A DNA stretch of 64,000 nt from assembly GCA_004764695.1 (NCBI GenBank), contig SMSO01000004.1:1329501-1393500 (forward strand), given 5' to 3'. This DNA is from Schizochytrium sp. TIO01. Taxonomy: Eukaryota; Sar; Bigyra; Thraustochytrida; Thraustochytriidae. A program made the position numbers and the translations under genes. Position 1 is the first letter of the stretch. Every line of letters begins with the position of its first letter. Under the pieces are notes generated by a model. The model had not been told where the DNA came from, did no database searches, and worked only from the letters and a program-made list of their open reading frames with translations. Shown in pieces: positions 19,604 to 30,700 of the stretch.

Positions 19604-20794
19604 GGAGTATTTTCGTTTTGTGTACTAGTTTCTACTGCTACTTGGATTTCTGCTTTACGTTTTGTTGTAAAGTTCTAGTCGCCTCATAGGTGTTCAAATC
19701 CTCGCTTGCATTGGCTGTAAGAAAGGTTGGACAAGGGCAAAGTTGGCTGGAGGCGCTGATTGATTCCGTTGTTACTGCTTCATTGCCACTGGCACTCCGT
19801 AGATCTTGCTTTTTGATACCTTTTTTCTTCTTCTTTTTTGAATAAAGAAGCAACTTTTCTGTACTCAATCAGATGCAGAGTCCGCTAGTCACTAGTAGGG
19901 TTAATTTAATCTATTAGTTCTTACTATTATGTTATGATAATCTATAGGATATTATATGATCTTCACCCTCAAATAACTTTGGACTATTACGACTCTCAGT
20001 TTCTGATGCTTTGGGAAAGCCGATTCAATGAGTCAAATATAGATTGTTTTTGAACCACAGGCAAGAAGTGAATATAAGGCAATATCAGGAGAGAAAGAAA
20101 TTGGATCAATTATAGATTACTTATATCTGAAAGTATGTCTAGTTTTTTACACATTTTTGCCTTGGCGATTTGCAGAGGAGCTTCAAATCCTAGCTTAAGT
20201 ATTTTTCCTCATCTAGGTCTCAAACCCATCTGCAAGATAAAGAAAATCTCAAGAGAGAAATTATCAGCACCAGATGGAAATAATTAATTTGCTTGAGAAT
20301 GCAATTCTGCACAAGCAATGTATGTGATGAATTAGTTCTATTAAATTTAGAGTACTACTATAATCTTCAAAGACTCTTGAAAGGCGACAACTCTCTACAT
20401 AACAGCAACGGATCAAACAAAGGGAATATACTAAAAAGAGAAAACGAGATACGCTCAAGAGCCGCTCTAGCGAGGAAACCCTGCCCTTCCCTACCCAAAC
20501 ATCACTACTTAGAGCAATCTGAATTGCCATTAGAAACAACAGCAGGTTCGAGCCAGTCAGTCATCTAATTATCCACTGCAGAATGTCTTCTAGCAACCAG
20601 GCTTGGTGCGTGAGAGAAAACATTGATGGTGTTTAGACGCTAGCAATAAGTATGTTTCACGAAAGGTGTTCCTATCAATGTATTTATTTTCCTTCGAGTG
20701 CTTGCTTAGCTTTGTTCAGTTGAAACTGAAAGTATTGAGTAAAGTAATTTCTCCTAAAAGTGGTCCGTAGGTGGATAATGCTGAGTTTTCAAAT

Positions 20795-20827
20795 AGTGGC
20801 ATACGAGTAGGTAGTACGTATGCCACT
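20795..20827. repeat. Perfect 11-bp inverted repeat
   Basis: AGTGGCATACG at 20795-20805 is the exact reverse complement of CGTATGCCACT at 20817-20827. The 11-base loop between them reads AGTAGGTAGTA. It lies far from any recognised gene. A structured transcript, a protein-binding palindrome or a remnant of a small element end are all possible; nothing in the flanks decides. Confidence 0.7.
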
Positions 20828-22236
20828 GCTAATAGTGAATCTGACAAAAGCGATCTTTTCTCTGTCTGTTTCTCTATTTTGTTATATTTTAAAACCTAAA
20901 AGTGTTTCCATTTAGTATCTCCTTCCGATGCAATGCTTGCATAGAGCTCTAAACTTATGGATTTACTTTTCAAGCTTCTTCTGTGTTCTTTATTTAATTA
21001 TGTACTCCTAACCATTCTCAGGAAGCCTTGCAGAGTTCTGGTCGCCTCTGGCAAAATAGCAAGGCGACGCTTTCCGAAAATGAGGAGAAGTAAGATCCGT
21101 CTCGCCAAATGAAATGAAAAGCTTCACCAACGTGGAAGTTAGTGGTGTCTTTCGAAGTATAACATCAAATAAATAAATAGACGCAAGAATGAGTTCTCAA
21201 CCGAGAAGCCGCTCGTATTGCTAAACTTGCATTCACTTATCAATATTTGCTTTGGTTATGGTGAAGATGTTGAAAGCCTGATTGACAGCATCGGAAATAG
21301 TCTTTGGCCCTCGCCGTGTTTCCCTTTCTTTTCTTTTTTCATCTTTTCTGCCAAAGTTAGAAAGCGGCTCACGCGCGGGAAAGCCAAACTTCCGTCGGTG
21401 GAGAACTGAGAAACAGCTACTGTTCACAATATGCTTAGTCCATTAATATTACGTCACATTAGTTGGAGCTTCAAAATTCTGGATGGTGATTCCTAGCTTT
21501 AGTAGATATCTTGTTTGCACATAAACAGAGCTACCACACCCGGTGTCATATTCGAAACCCTTTCATCAACTCGAGCAAACTAGAAGAAATGAAAATGACA
21601 ACGGCGGTATCGGAGACGTGCGCTTTTTCTTGTTTAGCCTGCGAAAGCAAGTCGTCTTGGACTCGGTTACCGAGTTTAATCAAGATAATCTCAATAACCT
21701 TTCAAGAAGGCTGAGGCCACGTGGGACCGCTGCACAATCTCCTCTTAAAATGTATGAGAAGCCTAATAATAATCCGATACATTACTATGTACGCCATCAA
21801 CTTGCAGAAGTTACCAGAAAAGGCCTCAAAGGACTGAAAGGCGCACTACAATGAAAAGTTCATGTCGGGTAGGAGAAGTTTCAGAATATTTTACTAAGCA
21901 GTGAGGGAAAAGTTCACCTTGCGCATCAGAGCTACTTGCGTGAAGTGCGTTGCTAACTTCGGTAGCCGAAGCAAATATTCAAGTACTTTTAGATCTTTAG
22001 GATGCTTAAAGCATATCATGAAAGAGCTCAGGTTACAGCAATGAAACTTGTGGAAAAACTTTTTACTTTAAACTTAAAGTGCAAGGATAAATAAAGTTTG
22101 CAGGAGGTATTGAGGGTCTGGAGCTCAGGAGGCTCTGCTTGAGAAGGCGTATGCATGTGCATACCCTGAAAGTTATATCCGAAGCTGTACTTTCGAGAGA
22201 CTCCAACACTTGTTCTCGATTGGATAGTCTGCATTT

Positions 22237-22274
22237 TTTGTTGTTGTTTGTACAATAGCAACAACAACAACAAA
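22237..22274. repeat. TTG/CAA microsatellite forming a 12-bp hairpin
   Basis: A TTTGTTGTTGTT run (22237-22248) is followed 14 bases later by its exact reverse complement AACAACAACAAA (22263-22274). Two complementary trinucleotide tracts in inverted order could extrude as a cruciform. It is probably a simple-sequence by-product. Confidence 0.6.
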
Positions 22275-23689
22275 CTTTAAAATCGTCATTATGATTATAA
22301 ATAGTTAATAAGAAATCATTGATAACAAATACTACATCTATTGAACAAATATTGGAATCTAAAGAGCGTGCGTCCAATCGTAGTAGCAGTAGTATAGCAA
22401 GTCAAGTCTTCGATCAATGGATCTTAAAGGAATCTAAAAAGCGGCAGTCAACATGTAATATTAGGAGTAGGAGCAAATTCTAAATGGGTTGAAATGGAGG
22501 TATATGTTGCTTGCACTTAATAATGCACTTGCCAAGCCTACATTTTCCCTGCTTTGTTTAGGTAGTACCATTACTACTTACAAAAAAAAAACATTAAAAA
22601 TTCTTTGTGGCTTGGTCTCTTCCCATCGTTTGCACGGCCTTTTCCTCACCGATGCGTCGCCTTGCTTTCGCCATTGAAGCGTGCCAATCTTCTTCCAGTG
22701 AAAACTAGGCCCGTCTCACATCGTGCAGTAGGTTTCTCCATTTGCTCATCATATGCTCGTTCTACGCAAGCGAAGTGAACCCTTCTCCGGCTCAGAGTTT
22801 AAGTGATTAAAGTTGTGATGAAAGTTGAAAAACAAAAGAAGAAAAGATAATGAGGCACTCACTCAGCATGGAGCACCGTGATGAGGATGAGGAGTCTGTG
22901 TAGTGGTCACGAAGGCAGACACCCGCGTTCTTCTTGTTGTGCTCGTTGCCTTGAAGAGCATGATTTTTAATTTGTTGGAATTTATGTCAAAGTTGGTTGG
23001 TTTTGTTTACAAAAGAAATGCAGAACTTCAAGAAAAACAGATAGTAGGTAGTACAAAGACTGAGGATGAAAATCATCCATTCTGTTCTTCGTTAGGTTCT
23101 TCAAATTTCTTTGTTTTTCTCTGCGATATCTATCCAAGGTGTGATTAAATTAACTTCCTATTTTCAACATTGGTCACGCATCCGTCTATAGCAATTAAAA
23201 TGGCGGAGAGTGCATACGCTTGCAAGTTCTTTCATGATTACGAGTAACCTTTTTTTTTAACATGGTTAGGTTCCTCTCAAGTTACTGTGATGGGCAGGTC
23301 CAATTGTCTCGTCACTATCTTCAAATTCGCATTGTTTGAAAGGGCGTTTATGAGGGCACACACTGGACCTTTTAGTGAGGAGACCACTGGAAATTACTAC
23401 CTCTAAGTACTGTCAGTGGTCATGAGAGAGGGAATCACGCAATTAAATGGCACTTAAGAAGGAGGAAATGCAAAGGTTTGCCACAAGAAAGATCGAAAGC
23501 TGTGCAGGATGCAGCAGAACTTCAACTCCGGATTTGAGACTGGAGCGATACAAAGCGGGCGAGCTACGCCGAAGAAGGCTACCCTGAGGATACAAATTAC
23601 TAAGCACAGCTTGCCTGGGTCAACACGCAAGGACTTCCAGGCTAAATCCATAGTTTGATTTTTTGACGTTTTTTATTGTTGATTCAAAG

Positions 23690-25459
23690 ATGGGCACCAA
23701 CTCGAGCCGTACCAGTGGAGCTGGCAGCAAAGTGACCGCAAAGAAATTCCTCAACAACAATGGCGCTAACTGCGTTGATGAGATGCTCGAAGGCATGGCG
23801 CAAATGCACCCGAAGGAGCTTATGAAGTTCGATGGCATGAATGTCATGGTTCGTGCAGATTATGAAAAGATCAAGGACGAACAGGTGGTCCTCATTTCTG
23901 GAGGTGGATCTGGTCACGAGCCTTCTCACGCTGGATACTGTGGACCTGGCATGCTCACCGCTGCCGTTTGTGGCAAGGTTTTCGCAAGTCCTGGCACCGA
24001 TGCTGTACTTAACACCATCCGTACCGTGACAGGATCCAAAGGATGTTTGCTCATTGTCAAGAACTATACTGGTGATAGGCTCAACTTTGGTCTTGCAGCA
24101 GAGCAAGCTAAGAGCGAAGGCTTTGATGTCGAGATGGTTATTGTTGGTGATGATGCTGCTCTCAGTGGCAAGGGTGTTACCGGCCGCCGTGGCCTTGCTG
24201 GCACTGTGCTTGTACACAAGGCCGCTGGAGCTGCTGCTGCAAACGGTGCCAACCTCAAAGAGGTCCTAGCTACCGCAGAGGCGGTTTCTAACGCCGTTCG
24301 TACCGTTGGTGTTGCTCTCTCTACCTGCAATGTCCCAGGCAAGCCCATCTCAGACCGTCTCGTTCCTACCGATGGCAAGATGGAACTGGGCCTTGGTATT
24401 CATGGCGAGCCTGGCCGTGAGACCCTGGACCTGTTGAGCACGGACGAGCTTGTGCGCCGCCTTTCTGATATTATCATGTCAGACTTCACAAAGCTTGACG
24501 GCAAACAGCCCAAGCGTGTCGCTGTCGTTGTCAATAACACCGGTGGTACCACACCAATAGAGATTTACGGCATTTGTAACAGTGTCTTGAAGCAGCTCTC
24601 TGAAAAGCCCTTTGAAGTTACTGTCGAACGCATCTACGCCGGCCCAATTATGACTTCCCTGGAGATGCAAGGCTTCAGTCTCTCACTTCTTGCCCTTGAC
24701 ATGAATGAGAAGTATGATGCCAGCAAGCTCCTTTCATTCCTTGACGCCGAGACCACAACCCTCGGCTGGCCTGGGCCACTGTCTTCCTTCACCTCAAGCT
24801 CAGAGGTTAAAAAGGTGAAGGCTGTGTCCGCTGAAGAGGAATCTGCACGCCACTCACATAGCTTTCCAACAATCTCTGAGGATGAAGCTAAAAAGCTCGG
24901 AGAGCGTATTCGTGCCGCGGCAAAGGAGCTTGTTGATAAGGAGCCCAAGCTCACTGAGTGGGATAAGATCTGTGGCGATGGTGATGCAGGCCACACATTC
25001 CAGCACGGTGCCCAAATGGTGCAGGAGGTTTTGGAAAAGGGCGAAATTAAGCTGGCATGCCCTGCTTCCACTGCTGCCATAATTGCTGAGCAAGCTCGTA
25101 AGATGGGTGGCACCTCTGGTGCTGTTTCCTCCATCTTCTTTCACTCCGTTGGCACCTCGCTACAGCAAAACCTCGACTATGGAGCTGCAATTAAGGCTGG
25201 TTGTGCATCTATTACCCGGTATGGTGGTGCTGAGCCGGGTATGCGCACCATGCTTGATGCGCTTCACGCAATGGCAGAAGGCTACGAACCTGATTTTTCC
25301 AAGCTAGCTGACAAGGCCATGACCGCCGCCAAGTCTACTGCTGAGATGAACGCTTCTGCCGGCCGTAGCAATTACATTCCTGATGAGAAGATGCGCGGTG
25401 TTCCTGACCCTGGCGCCATGGCTGTGGCTTTTGCGGTGAAGGCTATGGCCGATGCATAA
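23690..25459 (+). CDS. Dihydroxyacetone kinase / triokinase (fused DhaK-DhaL)
   Basis: This ATP-dependent kinase phosphorylates dihydroxyacetone (and in relatives glyceraldehyde) and feeds triose phosphates to glycolysis. The 589-residue length is typical of single-chain eukaryotic enzymes. The N-terminal DhaK half (to about 340) shows the GGGSGHEPSHAGYCGPGML substrate-site loop and H238 in GIHGEPG, the histidine that covalently binds the keto substrate. The C-terminal DhaL half (from about 395) has the GDGDAGHTF motif with acidic residues near 430-432, which bind Mg-ATP, and ends with the usual GVPDPGAMAVAFAVKAM segment. No targeting signal is evident, so it is probably cytosolic. The frame starts with a TTG at 23663, but the first ATG is 23690 (MGTNSS). 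Relatives such as human TKFC can also cyclise FAD; that activity is not deducible here. Codons are more GC-rich than the flanks. Confidence 0.97.
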   Translation: MGTNSSRTSGAGSKVTAKKFLNNNGANCVDEMLEGMAQMHPKELMKFDGMNVMVRADYEKIKDEQVVLISGGGSGHEPSHAGYCGPGMLTAAVCGKVFASPGTDAVLNTIRTVTGSKGCLLIVKNYTGDRLNFGLAAEQAKSEGFDVEMVIVGDDAALSGKGVTGRRGLAGTVLVHKAAGAAAANGANLKEVLATAEAVSNAVRTVGVALSTCNVPGKPISDRLVPTDGKMELGLGIHGEPGRETLDLLSTDELVRRLSDIIMSDFTKLDGKQPKRVAVVVNNTGGTTPIEIYGICNSVLKQLSEKPFEVTVERIYAGPIMTSLEMQGFSLSLLALDMNEKYDASKLLSFLDAETTTLGWPGPLSSFTSSSEVKKVKAVSAEEESARHSHSFPTISEDEAKKLGERIRAAAKELVDKEPKLTEWDKICGDGDAGHTFQHGAQMVQEVLEKGEIKLACPASTAAIIAEQARKMGGTSGAVSSIFFHSVGTSLQQNLDYGAAIKAGCASITRYGGAEPGMRTMLDALHAMAEGYEPDFSKLADKAMTAAKSTAEMNASAGRSNYIPDEKMRGVPDPGAMAVAFAVKAMADA

Positions 25460-26737
25460 GCGGCTTCAGTTGTTTTTATGCTTATCTATAACTCTTGGAA
25501 AAGATCCTTGGTAAGCCAAGCTGCTTGAAGGTAAATTTTCTTCAGCTTTTTCTTCCCCAAAATACGAACTATTTACTGGGCATTCGGTTACTATTTAAAA
25601 GTATTTGCCTTTCCTCCATTCTATCTCGCACGCTAAATTCGCTTGGTGTTAGCTTTTCATCGTCTTTTCTTAAGTATTCTTTCATTATTGTTTGCATTTA
25701 TTTTCTCACTTTTTCAAAATGATAACATTGCATAGGGTTTGCGTAAATTCGGGTGATATTGCTTATGCAAAAGTAACTACTTTTGATCCACTTCAGCGAA
25801 TACCTTCAGATGATTGCACGTTAACTCGCTCTAATTCTTCCTGAATTAAGATAGATTAGATTGCCAAAGACTCAAAGAACTAATTTCCAACGCTAGTTAA
25901 TACTCAATGGCTGCCGCCATTCAAACGCTGCGAAAACTATATCACGACATTCTCCACAATACGTAAACCCCACTTTAAATTCACAATTCAATTTGTGTAC
26001 ATCTAGGAACAAAGAGCAAAGATCGTATTACTACAGGGATCAACATTTCTTATATGCCCCTCTTCCAGGAAGAGAAGTAGCTGATAATTATGATTCTATG
26101 CAAGGCACCTATCCCAAATTTTTGAGATTAGAGGTGGAACAATTAAGGAAGCCAACTTTCTCATCCTTTGTTTTGATTGACTGTCAAGAACGTTCGTAAG
26201 ACGTGGAATTTATTGCGTAAGGAGTGTATATGTAAGCCCTAAATGCAACGGTTCATAGCAGAAAGCAAAGTTCTTCCTCTCAAAGAGCCGCTCTCACCTT
26301 GGCTAACGCCTAGAATCGTTAACTTGAACACATCTAATTAAAAAAATCTCTTAATACTATCACAACGCACCTCCGCCGACAAGAATTTACTACAGGTCCT
26401 CGGCACTCTTCTTGGGCCTGCCGGGCCGCGGCGTAGCTCAGCACTATGAATTAAAACCAAAACCAATCCTCGTATTACGAACAAAGTGCTACTAATATAA
26501 AGAACAGCCAACACAGAGCAGTCCCATGCCCCACTCTCTGGAGCCAAAGGACAAGTGCCGCAAGTGGAGTGATTTGGGGACTGTGCCATGGCTTTTTCTT
26601 GGAATCAAGCTATTACGTGCTTATGATTCCTTCAGGCTCCCAACTCTATGGGCGGAGGAAAATTAACATGAGAAGACTATAGAGTTGACTACTTAAAACT
26701 ATTCTTGAGTAAAATCTTGAGAAAATTCTGTATACAA
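25460..26737. other. Intergenic, no supported gene
   Basis: This is 1.3 kb of AT-rich DNA downstream of the kinase gene. Frames are short and overlap on both strands. The first 250 bases are T-rich on the plus strand, which fits a 3' UTR. No repeat or RNA gene was recognised. Confidence 0.55.
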
Positions 26738-27283
26738 ATGATTCACAGGAGCATACGGGGCCTAGACGTTCTGAGATTGACTGAGATTGAGACACCTATG
26801 CCATTTAGTATTGTACATACGTTATTAGACCTGTTGCTGCTTATCACGAACTGGTCATGTGATGTTGATATTTGCGTAGAACATTCGATTGATTCAGACT
26901 CCGAGTGGATCGCTGCATTGATAACCGTTTATCCTCTTCGTGTTGCGCTGTATCAATTTAATAGAGAAATACAGTCTTCTAACCCATTAGGGCTGCACAC
27001 TCCTATTGGAAGTGAAACGGTTCTTGTCAAGCTGTACTCGGATTATTTGAAGAGGGAGGTTATGTCAGATGCTTTTCGCCTGCATGTTGCGACGGAATTC
27101 TTCCCGTTTGGACACAATCCTGATGGCGGGCCAATGCACAGTGTTGCACAACATTTTCGTGCATGCTCGTACTACAACCGTCACTTCCCAGAAATGTGTG
27201 CGTATTTGGGGGCTGAGTTCCCACCGTGTCCCACCTCGTTAAAAAACACAGCAACAACGACTTTGATTCCAGCTCAAACTTGA
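26738..27283 (+). CDS. Hypothetical protein, possibly an exon of a larger gene
   Basis: From the first ATG the frame encodes 181 residues with a balanced amino-acid composition unlike the low-complexity frames around it. A hydrophobic stretch lies at about 22-38 (PFSIVHTLLDLLLLITN). A Cys/His/aromatic-rich end contains FFPFGHNPDGGPMH and FPEMCAYLGAEFPPCP. The frame is open from a TTG at 26705. An acceptor-like ATTCACAG lies at 26738-26745, so this could be an internal or last exon, or a decayed gene. I do not recognise the family. It lies alone between two spacers. Being coding is plausible but not proved. Confidence 0.4.
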   Translation: MIHRSIRGLDVLRLTEIETPMPFSIVHTLLDLLLLITNWSCDVDICVEHSIDSDSEWIAALITVYPLRVALYQFNREIQSSNPLGLHTPIGSETVLVKLYSDYLKREVMSDAFRLHVATEFFPFGHNPDGGPMHSVAQHFRACSYYNRHFPEMCAYLGAEFPPCPTSLKNTATTTLIPAQT

Positions 27284-27739
27284 ACATAAATGTTAACTCA
27301 CAAACGCAAATAGATTGTCGAAAGCGGCATTATCATCTGTAATCATCTTGTCACTTGCTCCAATTGATGTCATGCAGAAGTCAATCACCCTCACCGCTTG
27401 ATTGACGTCAACGCCAAAGGATATACTAGAAGGGTTTGGTGCAGTTAAAGCCTTCCAAGCCTTTAGGTTTTAATTTCAATTAAATCAGTTGTGTGAGAAT
27501 GAAGAAACCTAAGATACTCATGAAATTTACTTTTGTTTCAACGTGTATGAAACGTCCATCCAAAGAATGGAATAAGTACATCTATTAGAGAAATGCAAAA
27601 AGGATGCAGAAATTAAACAACCTTGATCTTGTAAATGCGTATCTTGAGTGAAACAACACTTAAGTATATCAGAGCCAGTTTAACAGTTTTTCCAAAGAAG
27701 AAAATTAGAAATACTGAGAAGAAAATACAATTCTATGCC
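27284..27739. other. Convergent spacer
   Basis: This 456-base stretch lies between the orphan plus-strand frame and the stop codon of the polycystin channel gene. It is AT-rich, with no coding frame or recognised repeat, and is probably two 3' UTRs. Confidence 0.5.
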
Positions 27740-30700
27740 TCAGGATTTCGTCATTTTCTCTTGGTTATCCTCGTTCCAATTATTTAAAGCTTTAAATTCC
27801 TCTTCAGTGGACGCTCTCTTCCATATACGAATGATCTGGCTGCGCGTTTTATGATCAGTCCAAACTTCATCCTTTCGTTGAATAATGTCGAAATCCCTTC
27901 TCCATGCCTTTGCAGAGGCCCATGGTATCTCTGGGTGATGCTTTTTACAACGCTCCTTCACAATGCCAATAGGACACCTTCCAGACGCAAGCAATTCATC
28001 CATCAATTTTCCAAAAGCATTTTTAAGAGATTGGTCTTTATCTACGCCGTTGTTCTCTGTATTACCGCCGATCTCCTCTTTATTTTCTTTCTTGAGCTCA
28101 GTTACTGGTCCAGTCAAAGGATCCTCGTGTTCTTTGCGAAATACAGGCTGATCCAGTTCTTGCTGGTTTGATGTTTTCTCTTCTGAAGAACTATTTTGCC
28201 CAACTTCTACTTTTTTTGCTTCCCCTGTACTTGGCCCTTCATTTAATGAAGAGTTTGTAACTGCAATTTGCGCATTATTTTGTACTCCCGGCTCGTGTTT
28301 CATGGGTAGAGATTGTATAGTAGGAGAAAACGCCTCTTGAATGAGTGCCGAATGCTCTGATGTTGAAGAGTCAGAAACGGACGATGAAGAGACAGTATCC
28401 GTGAGACTCGCGGATGATCGCCCTGAGCGATTCGGTTTGGGGCTGTTCACCTTGGTTTCTAAATACAAACTTGAGAGGCCGTTCCCAGTCGTACCATGAG
28501 TAGTATTCTGCAAACTCAAGGCAGGCTCAGAAAAAATAGGTCGCATTGATTTTGGAGATTCCAAGCGTTCTGTATTGCTTTGTTTCTTAAGAATCTCTGT
28601 TTGCAATAAAGGAACGTTAATAGACTCCTTGAAAGGCCTTGGAGAATGAAGGTTTTGCGATGATTGACCTGCCGGAATTTTAGGTAGCGGCCCATTTAAA
28701 AGTGCAGAGAGGACTAAATTCAATTTTGCATCCAAATTAGTTATTTGCTGCTCAAGTTTCTGCTGGTTCTTTGCAAGTTTGTCTAACCGTGAGTTCTCTC
28801 GCGCTGCTTGATCTTCAGCCTCTTTTACAGTTGGATCAATATCAGGCTCGCCTTTTGGAGCACCAGGACCGTAGAGCGCCCAGAGATACATAGCTACAGA
28901 ATCTGTAAAAAGTTGTGATAGGTCTGCATAATTGAATGTCACCACAAGAGGATCACGTTCTAGCTTGCGATATGGAATAACACACACTTCCTTTGAGCCA
29001 CTCAAGACCTCGTATACAGTCATAATCTCGTTATAGGTCATCTCAAGCGAAGGTCTTACCATTTCGGCATCTGTAGGTGTTAGAAATGCACACTGAGGGT
29101 CAACCTTCGAATTACGTGGCCTCCTCCTAGAAATTCCGAATATCTTTTTATGGAAGGTGATGACTTCCTGCATATTTGCCATAAGTGTATCTTCTTGAAG
29201 ATTTTGGCTTTGATTTTGAGACTCCTCATATGCGCCGAGAACTATGGCTAGAAGAACATTGAGAAGCAGCATGGCTGCAATAAACAAAAACCCAAAGTAG
29301 TACATGGAGATAGGCAGATATGCCCACCACGTTAACTGATCGGTTTCAACCATACTCAAAAAGTCTCCGTAATCTACTCCAACCGTCATAAGTGCCCCAA
29401 CCGATCCCAGTGCAGCAATTGGAGTTCGAAAGTGCTCACTTCTGGTCGAGAACATAATCCAGCCCACAGTTACATAGCCACAAATTACCATGAACAAAAC
29501 GACCCCGAAGTGCCACAGTGTTGTCCACGCACGACTGATTGTCCTAGAAACTATCCCCAGATGTCCATGGAATTCAACCGCACGGAAGAGGCGAAAGAAG
29601 CTAACCAACAAGCATAAGGTATTACAAATATCAAAAAGCGCATCCAAGTTCTGAATTTTCATCAAATATGCAGCAAACTCGCTTTGACTCGGCAATTCTC
29701 CATTGGAGCTATTCACGTTCGTTACGTACGAGATTACTTCATTGCGTAAGAGGTAGATTTCAATTTGCAGAGTAATAACCAATGATGCTAGTGTAAGGAA
29801 TAGTGCATCAACGAGATTCCAAAACTTTTGGAGATAACGAGCGAAACCTACAAAGATGGCCCCAATCTTCGTCTCAGAGGACCGCCTTTTCTGCACCGCC
29901 TTTTGGACACTAACATAAACCTCTATAAGTTCACGAACTGCCTTTACTGCCACTTGCACAGCAAACAATAGCTCTAGTGTTATGCGCAATTGCCAAGGGG
30001 CGCCACCAGCAAGACTAATTGAGTCACCTAAAGTATCAAGTACTCCTGCCCACGGAATAACATCAAGCTTCAGGCCTCCAACGGCTTGCAATATGAAACG
30101 GATTTGAATACTGGAAAAGAGGCGAGTGTTTGGGTTATATAACCCTATTATGACAATTGTTTCAGCTGTACTTTCATTGAGCCAACCAGACTGCCTTAGC
30201 GAATACGTGAGATTCAAAGCATAATCTTCGTCTCTGTATATTCTTTCTCCGGAAGAATCGCTGGTGACGATTGGTAGCTCATAGAAGACAAAGTTAGTGC
30301 GAGGTCCCTGCAAGAGAGGGGTTCTCATGTCTAGGAAACTAGAAAGTGCGCTATCAACCCCTGTGGAGATATAGCTATCCATTTGTGGCCAACGCGGGCA
30401 AGAGTCAAAAAGTTTCGCCTCAAACGATTCACAATATGTCGTATAGTTTTTCCGTCTCTGGGCTATTGTCACGCCAGATACAATGTTATTGAATGCCAAA
30501 ACAGTTCCTGTCTCATTAGTGTTCCAAAACCCTGAAACAATGACTTCATCAAACCAACTCCAGAATTGGTCATATGTGGCAACTTCTTGAATAGAATTCC
30601 CATCACCCCACTGTTGACGATCAATCCATGAACGAACCTCGGAAACAAATTCACCTCGATGCCAACGAGGATAACAGAGATTTATTCCCACATAGGTTAA

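Larger units (their letters stand above)
19604..23689. other. Long intergenic region with several inverted repeats
   Basis: This 4.1 kb stretch lies between the divergent Pth and dihydroxyacetone kinase genes. Frames are short; the plus-strand frame at 21543-21854 has no ATG near its start and no recognisable motif. The region holds a perfect 11-bp inverted repeat (20795-20827), a TTG/CAA microsatellite hairpin (22237-22274), and a GTAGGTAGTAC motif at 23044 and inside the first repeat. The ~200 bases before 23690 should be the promoter or 5' UTR of the kinase gene. Confidence 0.55.

Noticed and set aside
20548..20560. GGTTCGAGCC resembling a tRNA T-arm
   Set aside because: No acceptor stem, D-arm or anticodon arm at the right distance upstream; not a tRNA. 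No other tRNA candidate was found.
21543..21854. Plus-strand frame of 103 codons
   Set aside because: Opens with GTG, its first ATG leaves under 40 codons, and nothing adjacent supports an exon, although an exon cannot be excluded.
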